From: a virus
Virus record (IMG/VR): IMGVR_UViG_3300037840_000178
Coordinates: 1-58,733 of that record
Direction: 5' to 3' (one strand)
Length of the DNA: 58,733 bases
The first letter of the stretch is position 1, and every line of letters starts with the position of its first letter. A model generated the notes under the pieces. That model had not been told where the DNA came from and searched no databases. It worked only from the letters and a program-made list of their open reading frames with translations. Below, in pieces: positions 48,623 through 57,360 of the stretch. The translations under genes and the position numbers were made by a program.

Positions 48623-48984
48623 GTATGCGCTGCCCGATGGATTGGGAGATTTACAGGCGTCCGGCTTGGACCGATCCATCGGATATGGGCGATCGCTGCA
48701 ACGGGAATCTCATCATCCCGTCGCGCGAGATGTGCATTGTGTTCTCGAACGGCGAAGGCTGGGAGCACGTCTCAGTGAGCATCAAGGGCCGCTGCCCGAC
48801 GTGGGACGAGATGGAGCTTGTGAAGCGCCGATTCTGGGACGATGACGACACCGTCATGCAATTGCACGTGCCGCCGAAGGATCATCGCAACTGCCACCCC
48901 CATTGCCTGCACCTCTGGCGCCCCACCGACCGGGAGATACCACGACCGCCAGGGATTTTCGTAGCGCCTGCAGAAGTTGCCTGA
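48619..48984 (+). CDS. DUF7694-like protein
   Basis: 121 residues. GNLIIPSREMCIVFSNGEGW, EHVSVSIKGRCPTWDEMELV, RFWDDDDTVMQLHVPPKDHR and CHPHCLHLWRP follow what I remember of DUF7694 phage proteins almost motif by motif. Function unknown. Confidence 0.7.
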   Translation: MSMRCPMDWEIYRRPAWTDPSDMGDRCNGNLIIPSREMCIVFSNGEGWEHVSVSIKGRCPTWDEMELVKRRFWDDDDTVMQLHVPPKDHRNCHPHCLHLWRPTDREIPRPPGIFVAPAEVA

Positions 48985-49013
48985 TTTGCCTCCCACGCGC
49001 TAATCTTGCGCGC

Positions 49014-49301
49014 ATGAGAATCAAGCGGCACTACTTCGAGAGCGGCAAGTTCGCCGGCCTTGTGATTTTCTGGCGAAACTACCGCTATCGCACCTACGTT
49101 CATCTCGTCACCAATTGGCACAATTACCCGAAGGACAAGCCGCGCTGGCTGACTTCTAAGCCATGGTGGCATAGGGGCGGCTTGATGCTGATCACCTCTC
49201 GTATCGAATGGGAGACGATTCTATGGGTCGGGTCGCCTGAGAGTTACGCAATCTCGCGCGGTGAGATCGCGGACAATCTCTACGCGAGTCGCCATGAGTG
49301 A
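49014..49301 (+). CDS. small hypothetical protein
   Basis: 95 residues from ATG 49014, following a 29-base gap. Aromatic and basic (RIKRHYFESGKFAGLVIFWR, YVHLVTNWHNYPKDKPRWLT). Unknown; directly upstream of the terminase genes. Confidence 0.5.
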   Translation: MRIKRHYFESGKFAGLVIFWRNYRYRTYVHLVTNWHNYPKDKPRWLTSKPWWHRGGLMLITSRIEWETILWVGSPESYAISRGEIADNLYASRHE

Positions 49302-49872
49302 CGATCCTCCCGTAGTCACCGATATCACCGACGCTGTCCCGAGGCGTTCTCGGCGTCTTTCCGTCATGCCGACACTTCCCGGCATCAGTCCGCAAGAGCG
49401 CAAGGACCTGATGCAATTCATGAAGGCCGAGCTCGAGTCGATTGGCCGGGCGTACCAGGAGCGCGAGGAGCTGATCAAATCGGGGGGCGAGCACCCGATG
49501 CTATTGTACGCGAAGCTCGTCCACAACCACGCCGCGATGGGGCTGCCGATTCCGCAAATCTGTAAGCTCCTCGGCATCTCGCGCCCCGTGCTCGAGCGCT
49601 GGTACTCCGAGGATCTTGAGTTAGGCGTCGCGCAGATCAACTTGCGCATCGCCTCGAACGTCGCGAGGAAGGCGCTCTCGGATGATCCGGATGCGGCGAA
49701 GATAGGGCTCGACTGGTTGGACCGGCGAGGTGGTGATGGGTGGAGGAAGTCGACGCAGAAGATTGAGATGGAGGAGACCAAGCCGCCGATCATCGATTCC
49801 TCAAAACTCACCCCCGAGGAACGAGATCAATTGCGCGCAATCGTCACCCGCATCACGCAAACTGACGAGTGA
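49294..49872 (+). CDS. terminase small subunit candidate
   Basis: 192 residues from ATG 49294. HAAMGLPIPQICKLLGISRP then VLERWYSEDLELG is a helix-turn-helix followed by NLRIASNVARKALSDDPDA, the pattern of small terminase subunits that recognise packaging DNA and form a ring. Its gene overlaps the large subunit by four bases. Confidence 0.7.
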   Translation: MSDDPPVVTDITDAVPRRSRRLSVMPTLPGISPQERKDLMQFMKAELESIGRAYQEREELIKSGGEHPMLLYAKLVHNHAAMGLPIPQICKLLGISRPVLERWYSEDLELGVAQINLRIASNVARKALSDDPDAAKIGLDWLDRRGGDGWRKSTQKIEMEETKPPIIDSSKLTPEERDQLRAIVTRITQTDE

Positions 49873-51503
49873 TTCTAACAGACTTAAGCACCGTCGATGC
49901 ACGAGCACAGCTCATCGACATAGATCGCGTCGATTGCGAAGAATCACTCTACATATTTTTAAAATCCGCCTGGCATATCTGGGACTCAGAGCCATGGATG
50001 GATGGCTGGTGCATCGATGCGATTGCCGAACATTTGCAAGCAGTCATCGATGGACAGATTAGACGCCTCTGCATAAACATTCCGCCAAGATGCACGAAGA
50101 CCGCTACCTGCTCAATTGCACTACCCGCTTGGACGTGGGCACAACCTAAGAGCTCTCACACCTCTGGCCCTGGCGTAAAATTTCTCTACGCGTCCTATCG
50201 CGAGGACTTAGCGAAAGAAGCCGCGGGCCATTGCCGAAGTGTGATCGAGTCACAGTGGTACAAAGATCGATGGGGCAATCGATTCGTACTCAAGCATGAC
50301 CAAAACACGCGCGTTAGATTCGATACCGATAAAGGCGGCTATCGAATGGTTACATCGGTCGAATCGAAAGGCTCGACTGGCTTCGGGGCTTCAATTATCG
50401 TTATCGATGACGGCAACTCCGTTAAGGAGATCGAATCGGAGGCAACGATTCAATCAACCACTGACTGGTTCGACGGTACGCTTGGGACAAGATTTAACAA
50501 TCAAAAATTAGGCGCAGTCATCCAAATTCAGCAGCGCGTCGGTGAGCGAGACCTTACGGGGCACATTCAGTCAAAAAATAAAGGCGGGTGGGATTTTCTG
50601 ATTCTACCGATGAGGTTCGAAACGTGGAGAAAATCTCACGTCACGTCAATCGGCTGGTCCGACCCGCGCACCGAAGAGGGCGAGCTTCTTTGGCCAGAGC
50701 GCTTCGATGCAGAAGTGGTCAAGGGCTTGGAGGATTGGATGCTTCCCTGGAGAGCGGCCGGGCAGCTCCAGCAAAGACCGGCTCCAAAGGGCGGCGGAAT
50801 CATTGAGCGCGACTGGTGGCGGCTCTGGGAAGGCGAGACATTCCCCGCTTTTGACTACGTGATCGCTTGTTTGGATACCGCCTACACGGAAGACCAAATG
50901 AACGATCCGTCCGGCATGATCATCTGGGGCGTTTTCTCAGATCCTATTCCAGAGTCCCCTACTCGCGTTATTTCATCAGATCAGCGCGAGAGGCCGCGCG
51001 ATATTCATGCGAACGATGGTCGCACAACGCCGAAAGTGATGATGATTTGGGCGTGGGAAAAATATTTGAAGCTTCACGATCTTGTGGTGACAACAGCGAA
51101 TGCATGCGCCAAATACAAAGTCGATCTTCTTCTCATTGAGAACAAATCAAGTGGCATTAGCGTATCGCAGGAATTGCGTCGCCTTTTCGGCAACTCGCGC
51201 TTCGGCATCCAGATGTTTGATCCCAAGAGCCAGGACAAGGTGGCAAGATTGAATTCCGTGGCGCCACTTTTTTACGAGGGACTAGTTTTCTCGCCGTCGG
51301 AAAAATACCCATGGGTGGAGGCGGTAATCGCTCAGGCCGAGAGGTTTCCTAAGAGTCGTCACGATGAGTTTGTCGACTGTATCTCGATGGGTATCCGACA
51401 CCTTCGCGAAAACAATCTCATCTGCCGCGTGGTCGAGCGCGAGGCAGAGATCGAACAATCGAAGATGTACCGCGGCCGCGAGCAGCCTTTGTATTCGGTC
51501 TAG
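49869..51503 (+). CDS. terminase large subunit
   Basis: 544 residues, GTG start. LCINIPPRCTKTATCSIALP holds the Walker A (PPRCTKT, 72-78; most relatives have PPRxxGKS/T, so a Thr replaces Gly). SIIVIDDG (176-182) is Walker B. The C-terminal nuclease has VIACLDTAYTEDQMNDPSG (near 333) and LLLIENKSSGISVSQ. Length is normal. Packages DNA through the portal. Confidence 0.9.
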   Translation: MILTDLSTVDARAQLIDIDRVDCEESLYIFLKSAWHIWDSEPWMDGWCIDAIAEHLQAVIDGQIRRLCINIPPRCTKTATCSIALPAWTWAQPKSSHTSGPGVKFLYASYREDLAKEAAGHCRSVIESQWYKDRWGNRFVLKHDQNTRVRFDTDKGGYRMVTSVESKGSTGFGASIIVIDDGNSVKEIESEATIQSTTDWFDGTLGTRFNNQKLGAVIQIQQRVGERDLTGHIQSKNKGGWDFLILPMRFETWRKSHVTSIGWSDPRTEEGELLWPERFDAEVVKGLEDWMLPWRAAGQLQQRPAPKGGGIIERDWWRLWEGETFPAFDYVIACLDTAYTEDQMNDPSGMIIWGVFSDPIPESPTRVISSDQRERPRDIHANDGRTTPKVMMIWAWEKYLKLHDLVVTTANACAKYKVDLLLIENKSSGISVSQELRRLFGNSRFGIQMFDPKSQDKVARLNSVAPLFYEGLVFSPSEKYPWVEAVIAQAERFPKSRHDEFVDCISMGIRHLRENNLICRVVEREAEIEQSKMYRGREQPLYSV

Positions 51504-51524
51504 TGCTAGGATATATTCCGCACT

Positions 51525-51791
51525 GTGTCAAGTTTAATCCGTAGCCTGGACGACGCCCCTGTGCGCGCTCAAGCCACGGTAGCCTTGATCAGTCGAGTGC
51601 AAAGGCCGTACTTGTTTCGCGTGCGCGTTGAGGGCCAATTTCCGCACAACAAAGTGCGAGAGTACGATATCGCGGGTGTAAACGAAGCGGCAGTGGCGTT
51701 TGAAGGGATCAGGATTTTCGAGCGACAAATGTCAAAGGCAGTTGTGATACGCGATCTCATTATGGATTCGATCCGCCCCAGAGGCGGGTGA
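51525..51791 (+). CDS. small hypothetical protein
   Basis: 88 residues, GTG start, 21 bases after the terminase. ATVALISRVQRPYLFRVRVE, REYDIAGVNEAAVAFEGIRI. Strand-rich beginning then helix. Unknown. Confidence 0.5.
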   Translation: MSSLIRSLDDAPVRAQATVALISRVQRPYLFRVRVEGQFPHNKVREYDIAGVNEAAVAFEGIRIFERQMSKAVVIRDLIMDSIRPRGG

Positions 51792-51795
51792 GAGA

Positions 51796-51999
51796 ATGCG
51801 CCGCTCGCAAGCCGCAAGCCCCAAAGGCGGTTTACGCGAGAATCGCAAAATCATTTGGCCAAAGACCATGACGGTAGAAATGCAAGACGCTTGGTACGCG
51901 CGGATCGATCAGATCCGAAGGCAGGCCCTCGCGCCTGGGCCTAAGAGGATATTTTTACCGGCCGCGCGAGTGATCGTCGCGATCGAGGAGGTGCTGTGA
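51796..51999 (+). CDS. small basic hypothetical protein
   Basis: 67 residues: GGLRENRKIIWPKTMTVEMQ, DAWYARIDQIRRQALAPGPK. Arg/Lys-rich, helical. Overlaps the next gene by four bases. Confidence 0.5.
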   Translation: MRRSQAASPKGGLRENRKIIWPKTMTVEMQDAWYARIDQIRRQALAPGPKRIFLPAARVIVAIEEVL

Positions 52000-52271
52000 C
52001 GGAATTGCGCTCAGTGCCAAAGCCAGAGGGGTTTGACTTAAGACTCGCGCGCGCAACCAAGGAGAATAGCGGCAAATGCTGGACGCCGCAGGATATCCTG
52101 TACGATGCCTCGCAACTTATGCAGGCATCCCCGCCCACACAGGCCGCGCTTGTCGCCTGGTATACGCGATTACCCAATGGCAACCTGCAGATCAAATACC
52201 AGTGCTCGTTTGAGCACGACAGACAAGCCGTAGCGCTTGCGGCGGATTTACTTAAGGATCTGCAAGGGTGA
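51996..52271 (+). CDS. small hypothetical protein
   Basis: 91 residues, GTG start. NSGKCWTPQDILYDASQLMQ, QIKYQCSFEHDRQAVALAAD. Unknown. Confidence 0.5.
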   Translation: MTELRSVPKPEGFDLRLARATKENSGKCWTPQDILYDASQLMQASPPTQAALVAWYTRLPNGNLQIKYQCSFEHDRQAVALAADLLKDLQG

Positions 52272-52326
52272 GCGCGCCCGATGCCACTACTCCGGGCAAT
52301 CCCGCCCGCAGCAAGTGGAGAAAGCG

Positions 52327-52674
52327 ATGCGAAGATTCCACGAGGAAACCGCCATTATGGTCCGCCGATGGCGAGGCGAATGGGAAAAACACGGTCGTGA
52401 TTTCGGGAACTGCCATTGCGGATCTGGTATGGGTACCATGCGAAAGCATCGTGTTTTCGAATCTCATGCCACGGGCAAATGTGGTCTCTGTGGCTGGGAG
52501 CGGTGCATGGAACTGCTAGAGCGTCGTCGTGAGCGCTATACGGCACGCGCCGTCATCGCTGAAGGACTGGAAGAGATCGAAGAAATTGATCCAATGATGG
52601 ATCCAGGCAATCCTCTATTTGACGAGGAAGCGTACGAAATGGCTGTCATCAACTGGTATCGAGACGCGGCGTGA
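52327..52674 (+). CDS. Cys-rich hypothetical protein
   Basis: 115 residues from ATG 52327. GNCHCGSGMGTMRKHRVFES and GKCGLCGWERCMELLERRRE give two CxC/CxxC pairs, then an acidic helical end. The competing frame from 52268 looks like a shadow. GTGA overlap with the portal gene. Confidence 0.55.
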   Translation: MRRFHEETAIMVRRWRGEWEKHGRDFGNCHCGSGMGTMRKHRVFESHATGKCGLCGWERCMELLERRRERYTARAVIAEGLEEIEEIDPMMDPGNPLFDEEAYEMAVINWYRDAA

Positions 52675-55064
52675 GCACCCAGGCAGGCCTAGGAGGTGCG
52701 AATATAAGGCTCGTCGGCCCAGATGCCCCAGAGCTTCCGCCGGCCGCCGAAGTATCGGTCGAGATGGCGCCTCCAGATGGCGATACACCGGAGATCGATG
52801 ATAAGGGGGCGATTCTTAGGATCAAACACGGGGACGGTTCTCTTTCAGTATCCATCAACGGGAAACCTCTAGGATCTACGAAAGCGGCAAATGACGAGCC
52901 GCTCGCCTGGTTCGACAACATCGCCGAGAAGATCCCCGAGGACGCGCTTAATTCTATCACGGAAGACCTTCTGCGCGGGATCGAGGAGGATTTGCAGTCG
53001 CGGAAGGAATGGATTGAAGATCGCGCGTTAGGACTAAAACTCCTTGGGCTCAAGATCGAATTACCCAATACGCAAGGCGCGAGCGATGGGGCACCCGTTG
53101 AAGGGATGTCCAAGGTACGGCACCCCTTGCTACTTGAGGCCGTCTTGCGCTTCCAAGCGAACGCGCGCTCGGAGCTCCTTCCGACCGATGGGCCGGTGAA
53201 GATCCGCAATGACTCATCGACGCCGAACGCGCAGATGGATCAGGACGCGAACGCGCTTGAGCGCGACATGAACCATTACTTAACAGTGGATGCGACCGAG
53301 TACTACCCCGACACCGACCGTATGCTCTTCATGACCGGCTTCGGCGGCGACGGGTTCAAGAAAGTCTATTTCTGCCCGATTCGCTCGCGCCCGGTATCTG
53401 AATCCGTCGATGCCGATGACATAATCGTGAATAATTCGGCGACTGACTTGGCGAACGCGCAGAGAGTCACCCATCGCACGATGATGAAGCCCTCGACTTT
53501 GAAGCGCTTGCAGCTCCTCAAAGTTTACCGCGACATCGATCTTGGCGATCCGATGCCGGCAGACCCCGATGAGCTTCAGCGTACGGAGAAAGATCAGCAG
53601 GGCATCACGCCCGATACGTTCAACGTGCTGCCGCAAAATCGCGAGCGCGAGATTTACGAGTGCTATTGCGAGTTGGACATCCCAGGCTTTGAGCACAAAC
53701 AAAAGCGCGAGATCACGGGGCTTCAGATCCCCTACATCGTCACGATTGATAAATCCTCACGCCGAGCGTTCGCGGTGGTGCGAAACTTCGATAAGGATGA
53801 TCAGGAGTTGCCGCGCGCTCGAAAGAGATTCGTCAAGTATCCATTCGTGCCGGGGATTGGTTTTTACGGCATCGGGCTTTTGCACATCCTTGGTAACTCA
53901 ACGAATGCGATCACGGCGGCGTGGCGCTTGATGCTCGATAACGGCATGTTTGCAAACTTCCCTGGATTTTTGATCTCGAAGTCCGGCACCAGGCAGAATA
54001 CGAATATCTTGCGCGTGCCGCCCGGTGGCTCTGCGCAGATCGACACGCAAGGCTTGCCGATTGGGCAGTCTGTCATGCCGCTCCCGTATGAGACGAGCCA
54101 TATGGCGCCGTTGATGTCCTTGGTCGAGGATATGGCAGACACTGGCCGACGCATCGGAGGAACGGCCGAAACAATGGTCGGAGAAGGCCGCGCGGATGTG
54201 CCAGTGGGTACCGTGCTCGCCATGATTGACCAGCAAATTAAGGTGATGAATGCGGTCCATAAACGCATGCACGCCGCGCAAGCTGAAGAATTTATGTTGC
54301 TCAAGCAAGTGTTCAAAGAACACCCAGAGAGCTTCTATCAGCGCAAATGCAAATCTAAGACGCCATGGGACAAGGCGCGCTTTCTAGCGGCCATCAACAA
54401 CTGCGACTTTGTTCCGCAGGCCGATCCGAACACTTCAAGTTCTGGTCAGCGAATGATGAAAATCGTAGGGCTTCTCCAGCTCCAGTCACAGGCGCCGACG
54501 CTATTCGATCCTGTTAAAGTCAATATCGCAGCTCTTAATGCGATGGGGTGGCCAGACGCAGAGGAATTCTTAGTACCCCCAGCCGCGCGCGCCGCACCAC
54601 CGCCGCAGATCATTCAGGCTCAAGCGCAAATGCAAAACGAGGGCAAAAAGGCGGATGCTGATATGCTCGAAGCGCAAGCACGTGCAGAAGAAGCCAGGGC
54701 AAAAACCACGGATGCTCAGGCGCGCGTCGCGGGTGTCGGGCATTATGCACCACGCACGCCAGAATCAGCAGCTCCAGAGTCGGGTCCTGAGCAACCGACA
54801 CCGGTGGACTTGGCGAAAGCACAAGCATCGCTGATGGATGCTCAGACTAGACGCCACGAAGCGGGATTGAAAGCGGCCCAGATAAACCAGGAAGATAAAG
54901 CACGCGAGCAAGATGCAAAGGACAAAGAACGTGAGGCGGCCATCAATTTAGCCAGTGACGTAATTCGCGCGCCGACCACTGAGGGCGGTGGTCAGGTGAG
55001 CGTCAAGGGCGCTGGGAAGAAAGCGAAGGCAATCATCAAAGACGTTGACCAAGGGGTAAAATAA
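52671..55064 (+). CDS. portal protein
   Basis: 797 residues, GTG start. The core (NSITEDLLRGIEEDLQSRKE, VRHPLLLEAVLRFQANARSE, MTGFGGDGFKKVYFCP, FPGFLISKSGTRQ, GGTAETMVGEGRADVPVGTV) has the layout of large podovirus portal proteins. The last 170 residues form a long helical Ala/Lys/Glu coil (KADADMLEAQARAEEARAKT), as in portals with a barrel. Forms the dodecameric vertex that joins head, terminase and tail. Confidence 0.85.
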   Translation: MSTQAGLGGANIRLVGPDAPELPPAAEVSVEMAPPDGDTPEIDDKGAILRIKHGDGSLSVSINGKPLGSTKAANDEPLAWFDNIAEKIPEDALNSITEDLLRGIEEDLQSRKEWIEDRALGLKLLGLKIELPNTQGASDGAPVEGMSKVRHPLLLEAVLRFQANARSELLPTDGPVKIRNDSSTPNAQMDQDANALERDMNHYLTVDATEYYPDTDRMLFMTGFGGDGFKKVYFCPIRSRPVSESVDADDIIVNNSATDLANAQRVTHRTMMKPSTLKRLQLLKVYRDIDLGDPMPADPDELQRTEKDQQGITPDTFNVLPQNREREIYECYCELDIPGFEHKQKREITGLQIPYIVTIDKSSRRAFAVVRNFDKDDQELPRARKRFVKYPFVPGIGFYGIGLLHILGNSTNAITAAWRLMLDNGMFANFPGFLISKSGTRQNTNILRVPPGGSAQIDTQGLPIGQSVMPLPYETSHMAPLMSLVEDMADTGRRIGGTAETMVGEGRADVPVGTVLAMIDQQIKVMNAVHKRMHAAQAEEFMLLKQVFKEHPESFYQRKCKSKTPWDKARFLAAINNCDFVPQADPNTSSSGQRMMKIVGLLQLQSQAPTLFDPVKVNIAALNAMGWPDAEEFLVPPAARAAPPPQIIQAQAQMQNEGKKADADMLEAQARAEEARAKTTDAQARVAGVGHYAPRTPESAAPESGPEQPTPVDLAKAQASLMDAQTRRHEAGLKAAQINQEDKAREQDAKDKEREAAINLASDVIRAPTTEGGGQVSVKGAGKKAKAIIKDVDQGVK

Positions 55065-55068
55065 TCCC

Positions 55069-55227
55069 ATGGACAAAAAACTGTTCTCGGATTTGACCAG
55101 AAGCATGGAAGAGTTCAATGAGCCGGTTTCCTACCGCGCTCGCCTCTGCCCCCACGGCATTGACCTCGACAAACTATGCGAGCAGTGCTCAGCCGACCGG
55201 GTGTATCGCGAGGATCCGATCGATTAA
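55069..55227 (+). CDS. small Cys-containing protein
   Basis: 52 residues from ATG 55069. LFSDLTRSMEEFNEPVSYRA, LCPHGIDLDKLCEQCSADRV: a CxxHG...CxxC metal-type site. Directly downstream of the portal gene. Unknown role. Confidence 0.55.
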   Translation: MDKKLFSDLTRSMEEFNEPVSYRARLCPHGIDLDKLCEQCSADRVYREDPID

Positions 55228-55229
55228 AT

Positions 55230-55682
55230 CTAGGGAAGGTGTTTCCAAGTTCTACGCCGTTTGATATGGCTTATCAGTGATTGGGTGACGCCATATTCTG
55301 CTGCTATGGTGATTTGCGAGCGTTTATCTTTACGTATTTCCAGAACATCAACCAGCGTTAGCTTGACAGATCCATGTTTCTTTTCTGGGATGCCTCAACG
55401 GTTCCTGCCTTTCGCAGTGCAGTCTTTAGCATTATCGCCACGCGTGCCGACGAACAGATGATCAGGATTGAGACATGGCGGATTATCGCAGCGGTGCAAA
55501 ACGCACAATCCATCTGGAATAACCCCGTTGCTTCTCTCATAGGACACCCTATGCGCGAGCCTTTGCTTGCCTTCTGTTCTTGTTAATCCATAGCCATCAG
55601 CGTTTCTTGCGCCAATCCATTCGACGCAACCACTAGCGGTGGCCTTAGTTTTTGCAACTAGAGTAGGATGGACATCAGCCAT
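55230..55682 (-). pseudogene. HNH homing-type endonuclease with in-frame stop
   Basis: The frame starts at ATG 55682 (GAGG nine bases upstream). It reads ASGCVEWIGARNADGYGLTR, HRVSYERSNGVIPDGLCVLH, RCDNPPCLNPDHLFVGTRGD (HNH_3 core) to a TGA at 55397-55395. In the same frame it continues GIPEKKHGSVKLTLVDVLEI and AAEYGVTQSLISHIKRRRTW, a normal HTH tail, to a stop at 55230. One CGA-to-TGA change would explain the break. It lies against the late operon, as an inserted mobile nuclease would. Residues before the stop may still fold. Confidence 0.75.
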
Positions 55683-55710
55683 TATGAATGCCTCACATTC
55701 TTGGTGGTCA

Positions 55711-55747
55711 GGGCTCTGGCGGGGCGGTGACACGCCCGTCCGAGCCC
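55711..55747. other. strong stem-loop upstream of the broken HNH gene
   Basis: GGGCTC (55711-55716) pairs with GAGCCC (55742-55747), and inside GGGGCG (55721-55726) pairs with CGCCC (55733-55737). The only structured element in the 135-base gap between the HNH gene and the next structural gene. Could be the flank of the insertion, or a terminator without a T-run. Confidence 0.4.
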
Positions 55748-55817
55748 GAAGTATATCGTAGATTTGCAAATCAGGGCGCTGCGGGACTAATATTCTGACA
55801 ACTGAATAGGGATCCTC

Positions 55818-56825
55818 ATGAGTGAGATGGCACGCGAAGCCAGGCTTAAGTCTCGGGAAAAAGCCGAGCGCCTTACGCGTTCGTCTCCCGGAAATGTCGA
55901 TGCCAGTGGGTGGCGAGAGCCACTAGGTGAGTTAGGGCAGGCACAAACCGGGCCAAGGCCAGTGTCCCGACAAAATTTCAGACACGGCGGAAAGATAGCT
56001 GGGCTAGCTGGCGCAATGCGAGCTGACCGTAAGCCACGCAAATCAGGCGGCCGAACTCTCGCCGACGCACTGATCAATCGTGACGTAAAAGAAGCCAACG
56101 AGAGCCGAGAAGGCCCTAAGCATATTGGTGGAATGGCCAGAGGTGGCCATGCTGACGCGGCCGAAGATAAGAAACTAATCAAGTCAGAGATGCACAAAGC
56201 CGGGTGTTCGTGTTCCAAATGTTCAGGCGGGAGAGTCGGCCATGCCAGCGGCGGTGGCATCCACATAAACCCAGCCCACAAGGGCAAATTCACCAAAAAG
56301 GTCACCGGCAGCAAGCATGGCAAACTGACCAATGCTGGAATTGAAAAGGGATTGCATGCAGACAGCGGGCTAGAGCGTAAAGAAGCGAACTTCGCTCGCA
56401 TGGCGCGACGGCACTTCGAGCCCCTGCACAAAGCCGCCGGAGGTTCACTCGACGGACGGATCCAAGGCATGCGGCCCCAGGGTGGGCGACTAGCTCGGAA
56501 GGGAGGTGGTGCGGCTAAAAAGGGTATGACGGTTAACGTCATCGTGGCGCCCAACCCGCCATCGCGCGGCGCGCCCATGCCGCCGCCCGGAGGTCTCCCT
56601 CCTCCGGGCGCGGGCCCTCTGGGTATGCATCAGGGAGCCCCGCCTCCGATGCCACCGCCTGGCGCGGCACCGTCTCCAGGCGCACCGCCCCCGATGATGC
56701 CGCGAGCTCGAGGCGGTCGCACCTCGCACATGCTCGCAAAGCCTGGCGCCTACCCACTCGATCACGCCTCGGGCGGCGGCTTAGGGCGGCTTGAGAAGGC
56801 GAAAGCCTACGGGAAGAACGCCTGA
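55818..56825 (+). CDS. basic Gly/Pro-rich virion protein with repeated GG(K/R) motifs
   Basis: 335 residues. N-terminal basic helix (EMAREARLKSREKAERLTRS), then many GG motifs: FRHGGKIAG, KSGGRTLADALI, GMARGGHADA, CSGGRVGHASGGG, AAGGSLDGR, RARGGRTSHM, and a Pro/Gly-rich middle (PMPPPGGLPPPGAGPLGMHQ). CSCSKC may bind metal. Similar genes lie between portal and capsid in other phages, as I recall. Possibly an internal or decoration protein. Confidence 0.6.
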   Translation: MSEMAREARLKSREKAERLTRSSPGNVDASGWREPLGELGQAQTGPRPVSRQNFRHGGKIAGLAGAMRADRKPRKSGGRTLADALINRDVKEANESREGPKHIGGMARGGHADAAEDKKLIKSEMHKAGCSCSKCSGGRVGHASGGGIHINPAHKGKFTKKVTGSKHGKLTNAGIEKGLHADSGLERKEANFARMARRHFEPLHKAAGGSLDGRIQGMRPQGGRLARKGGGAAKKGMTVNVIVAPNPPSRGAPMPPPGGLPPPGAGPLGMHQGAPPPMPPPGAAPSPGAPPPMMPRARGGRTSHMLAKPGAYPLDHASGGGLGRLEKAKAYGKNA

Positions 56826-57016
56826 CTCCATTTGAGGCAAAACTCGCCAAGCGCATCGATGCGGAACTTACTCGCCTTCGTGAATCCTTGGAAACGCGCG
56901 GCGTCGTGCAGTCCTTTGAGGACTATCGGTATCTTGCCGGCCAAATCGATGCGTTGAAGCGCGTACAAACCTCCTACTTCGATGAAGTCAACGAAGATTT
57001 GAACAAGGAAAAATAG
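56822..57016 (+). CDS. small helical protein with CTG start
   Basis: 64 residues. The only start near the 5' end of this well-formed frame is CTG 56822, whose CTGA overlaps the previous stop in the same way as the ATGA/GTGA overlaps elsewhere; no in-frame ATG exists. TPFEAKLAKRIDAELTRLRE, FEDYRYLAGQIDALKRVQTS, then acidic end: the 'DY..L.G.I.AL..' pattern of phage proteins next to capsid genes. AGGAAAA precedes the following gene. Confidence 0.55.
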   Translation: MTPFEAKLAKRIDAELTRLRESLETRGVVQSFEDYRYLAGQIDALKRVQTSYFDEVNEDLNKEK

Positions 57017-57018
57017 CT

Positions 57019-57357
57019 ATGACCCAAGCCGCCTATGGTTACCAGAACCAGACTGGTATCGGCCAACAAGCCATTTCGATCACCCAGGCGCCGACATCCA
57101 ATTTGGCCCAGCAACAGACCATGGTGCGCTCCGCCATCGAGCGTATGCAGTCGCATAACTCCAGTCTCTCCGAGACCATCATTCGGTTGCGCGACACGAT
57201 CGACCGTCTCATCGGTGGTGAAGGCGCTGATTCAGCGAAGAACGGCCCGACGCCCGTTCCAAACGGCGATATTCAGGCGCTTCACCATGAGATCGAAGGG
57301 TACGAGCACATGCTCGCGCTTCTGCATTACCAATTCACTCGTTTGGCCGGAGTCTGA
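57019..57357 (+). CDS. small structural or assembly protein
   Basis: 112 residues. Gln/Thr-rich start (AAYGYQNQTGIGQQAISITQ), then a helical region (AIERMQSHNSSLSETIIRLR, DTIDRLIGGE) and a C-terminal helix. Three bases before the GroES-like gene. Unknown. Confidence 0.5.
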   Translation: MTQAAYGYQNQTGIGQQAISITQAPTSNLAQQQTMVRSAIERMQSHNSSLSETIIRLRDTIDRLIGGEGADSAKNGPTPVPNGDIQALHHEIEGYEHMLALLHYQFTRLAGV

Positions 57358-57360
57358 GCG

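Noticed and set aside
52268-52519. Plus-strand frame with GTGA start after the small gene
   Set aside because: It is out of frame with the Cys-rich gene that has conserved Cys pairs; only the start context speaks for it.
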